NCBI GenBank assembly: GCA_028283145.1
Contig: JAPYNY010000061.1
Span: 1-48,413 of the forward strand
Origin: Candidatus Hopanoidivorans cymbastelae
GTDB lineage: Bacteria; Actinomycetota; Acidimicrobiia; Acidimicrobiales; Hopanoidiivorantaceae
DNA: 48,413 nucleotides
Reading direction: 5' to 3'
The position numbers and the translations under genes are program-made. Positions within the stretch are counted from its first letter, which is position 1. Each line of letters starts with the position of its first letter. Shown one piece after another: positions 46,790-48,413 of this stretch. The notes under the pieces were generated by a model. It made no database searches and was not told the origin of the DNA. It saw nothing but the letters and a program-made list of their open reading frames with translations.

Positions 46790-48043
46790 GTGAGTTCCAG
46801 TTCGGCACCGCAGGCCAAGGGTGAACAGGGCGGACATGACGCACATCTGGATGCTCAGCCAAGCCCGCAGCACGCCCAACTCAAGCCCATTGCGCTGTTG
46901 CCCGGCCTGGACACTAAATTTTCCACCTTGGCGATAGCCCTGATCATCATCTTTTATCCAGTCTTGGCAGACAACGACTTTTGGACGACGGTTTTAGTGT
47001 CAACTGGCGTGTTCGCAGCGGCAGCCATCGGTCTGAATTTGCTGACTGGCTATACGGGCCAAGTTTCGCTGGGACATGCTGCTTTTTTGACCGTCGGAAG
47101 CTATGTGGCAGCCTATTTTGGCGCCACGCAGGGCCTGTGGATGATTGTCTGGCTGCCGCTAGCTGGCGTTTTCGGGGCTGCTGTCGGTGCCATAATCGGC
47201 CCGTTTGCCTTGCGGGTGAAGGGGGATTATTTGGTGGTGATCAGTTTGGCTCTGCTGTTTTTCACGGCCCACGTGGTGAGAAATTGGGAAAGCGTTACGG
47301 GAGGCAATGACGGCATCTCCACCAGCGGGGCAGACCTCGGTTTGGGGCCGCTGAATTTTGCGGATTTGCGTATTTTCGGGCACACTTTCACCCGTGAGGA
47401 GGGGTTGTTCTATCTGGCTTGGATCATGGTGGGGGCGTTTGCGCTGATAGCCAGAAATGTGGTGCGCAGCCGGCCTGGGCGTGCCATGCAAGCCGTGAGA
47501 GACAGAGACACGGCAGCCGAAGTTTTAGGTGTGAGCAGCGCTCAATACAAGATCGCTGCGTTTGTGCTGTCTAGCGCTATGGCATCAGCGGCGGGTGCTG
47601 TGTTGGCTGTTCATCAGCGATTTTTGACCCCTACGGAGCCGTTGCTGGAGTTGTTTGTCTCCATTCAGTTCGTGGCCATCATTGTGGTGGGGGGCGTGGC
47701 TACAGTCTATGGGGCCATCATCGGAGCGTTCTTGCTTACCGTGCTGCCTGAGACGATCAAAACCTATACCCACTGGTTTGATTTCAACATCCCCATTTGG
47801 GATAAAAAGCTGGTATCTTCCTCCGGCATAGAACCGGGATTGTTCAACCCTGGGTCATTCAGCAACTTTCTGTTTGGCTTGTTGCTGGTGGTTTTCCTGC
47901 TGTTGTCGCCTCAGGGCATCGCTGGGTGGATACGGGCCGTCAAGGGTGGTGCGATCCAGTCGTTTTGGCATAATTTACGGGGCCATTTACGGGGTCGCTG
48001 GTTTCAAAGAGGAGAACCTGCCGCCAGTCGGAGCCGGGCATAG
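46790..48043 (+). CDS. livM: branched-chain amino acid ABC transporter permease LivM
   Basis: The 417-aa protein has about ten membrane helices and the LivM signatures LNLLTGYTGQVSLGHAAFL near residue 82 and SRPGRAMQAVRDRDTAAEVLGV near 228. GTG 46790 is chosen because AAAGGAG stands 7 nt before it; the upstream frame from 46739 overlaps livH. The first 40 residues are a hydrophilic cytoplasmic lead. No periplasmic binding-protein gene (livK/livJ) follows; the next gene is a convergent thiolase. Confidence 0.93.
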   Translation: MSSSSAPQAKGEQGGHDAHLDAQPSPQHAQLKPIALLPGLDTKFSTLAIALIIIFYPVLADNDFWTTVLVSTGVFAAAAIGLNLLTGYTGQVSLGHAAFLTVGSYVAAYFGATQGLWMIVWLPLAGVFGAAVGAIIGPFALRVKGDYLVVISLALLFFTAHVVRNWESVTGGNDGISTSGADLGLGPLNFADLRIFGHTFTREEGLFYLAWIMVGAFALIARNVVRSRPGRAMQAVRDRDTAAEVLGVSSAQYKIAAFVLSSAMASAAGAVLAVHQRFLTPTEPLLELFVSIQFVAIIVVGGVATVYGAIIGAFLLTVLPETIKTYTHWFDFNIPIWDKKLVSSSGIEPGLFNPGSFSNFLFGLLLVVFLLLSPQGIAGWIRAVKGGAIQSFWHNLRGHLRGRWFQRGEPAASRSRA

Positions 48044-48144
48044 GCAGGATACGCCTGCGGCTAGGCAATCCTAGGGCTAGTCTCCTCCCTCGGGGCCATG
48101 TTGCTCCGAGCTAGGCTCCCCGGGCCAAGTTTCCCTAGGCAACC

Positions 48145-48174
48145 CCCCCCAGCTAGAGATCCCCCCAGCTAGAG
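48145..48174. repeat. short direct repeat at the thiolase stop
   Basis: CCCCCCAGCTAGAG occurs at 48145-48158 and 48161-48174. The second copy contains the thiolase stop codon (TAG on the minus strand). The livM-thiolase spacer (48044-48168) is rich in CTAGG and has a small hairpin (GCAGG/CCTGC, 48044-48058) right after livM; no strong terminator is seen. Confidence 0.7.
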
Positions 48175-48413
48175 CCGCTCCAAAATGGTAATGTTGGCTT
48201 GCCCGCCGCCTTCACACATGGTCTGCAGGCCGTAACGCCCGCCTGTGCGATGCAGCTCATGCAGCAAGGTGGTCATCAGGCGTGCCCCGGTGCACCCCAA
48301 AGGATGCCCCAAGGCAATGGCCCCGCCGTTGACGTTTACCTTTTCATGCGGGATATGGCAGTCTTTCATCCAGGCTAGAACTACGGGCGCAAAGGCTTCG
48401 TTGCATTCAAACA
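48169..48413 (-). CDS. acetyl-CoA acetyltransferase (thiolase), C-terminal part
   Basis: The frame runs open past the right window edge, so only the last 80 or so residues are visible. They contain the thiolase motifs ECNEAFAPV (NEAFA), [19 protein letters not shown] with the catalytic His and Cys, and the C-terminal [16 protein letters not shown]. The enzyme is a degradative or biosynthetic thiolase of beta-oxidation type. It runs on the minus strand, convergent with livM. Confidence 0.95.
   Translation of the reverse strand, partial: FECNEAFAPVVLAWMKDCHIPHEKVNVNGGAIALGHPLGCTGARLMTTLLHELHRTGGRYGLQTMCEGGGQANITILERL

Noticed and set aside
1-48413. CRISPR array
   Set aside because: No series of equal repeats with spacers was found; the repeats seen are single tandem duplications or intragenic.

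Overview
The window is a bacterial chromosome segment of moderate GC with dense, mostly operonic genes. An actinobacterial (Actinomycetota) host is indicated by mshA (mycothiol synthesis) followed directly by a YbjN-family gene, by a DUF501-ppx pair, by the prs-rplY-pth-mfd order, and by a WXG100/FtsK-SpoIIIE (type VII secretion-like) locus. Several genes start right after a -10-like hexamer (apparently leaderless mRNAs) and many starts are GTG or TTG. The moderate GC and gene mix would fit an Acidimicrobiia-like lineage, but the class is my inference only.

Layout. (1) 1-991: an orphan 153-aa gene on the minus strand, two related sigma70-type promoters and a terminator hairpin. (2) 992-7281, minus: tRNA-Gln, prs, rplY, pth and mfd, a housekeeping block. 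(3) 7354-11395, plus: an accessory cluster of the molybdenum hydroxylase / aerobic CO dehydrogenase type (CoxE-like, two XdhC/CoxI-like, MocA-like, CoxG-like) with no catalytic large, medium or small subunit in view. (4) 11478-17707, plus: DUF501, ppx, otsA, an otsB-GH15 fusion and a GNAT acetyltransferase, i.e. polyphosphate and trehalose metabolism. (5) 17685-19785, minus: a DUF368 membrane protein and a MidA-type methyltransferase. (6) 19865-27032, plus: a compact three-gene type VII secretion-like locus, made of a WXG100-like protein, an FHA-bearing EssC/EccC-like ATPase and an unknown 680-aa protein. (7) 27047-33008: a small unknown gene, aspartate dehydrogenase, a lipoprotein, tRNA-Lys, a histidine phosphatase, mshA, a YbjN-family gene and proC.

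(8) 33042-34987 is the most unusual part. Two divergently transcribed paralogous genes encode single-pass, prepilin-like exported proteins of no family I recognise. Each has a long G/C homopolymer (9 and 10 bases) in its coding sequence just before the membrane segment, and together they form a roughly 100-bp inverted repeat around an AT-rich intergenic region. This looks like a phase-variable surface-protein pair. (9) 35228-43946, minus: crotonase (isomerase-like), Lhr helicase, acyl-CoA synthetase and FGGY kinase, tightly packed. (10) 44065-48043, plus: livFGHM, a branched-chain amino acid-type ABC transporter without its binding protein. (11) 48169 to the window end: the 3' part of a thiolase on the minus strand.

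A recurring oddity is that several conserved enzymes (Mfd, acyl-CoA synthetase, Lhr, EssC-like ATPase, histidine phosphatase, MidA-like) carry hydrophilic low-complexity insertions. In at least two of them (histidine phosphatase and EssC-like) the insertion visibly comes from short tandem repeats. No CRISPR array, rRNA or recognisable insertion sequence was seen. All function calls come from reading motifs, not from database searches.
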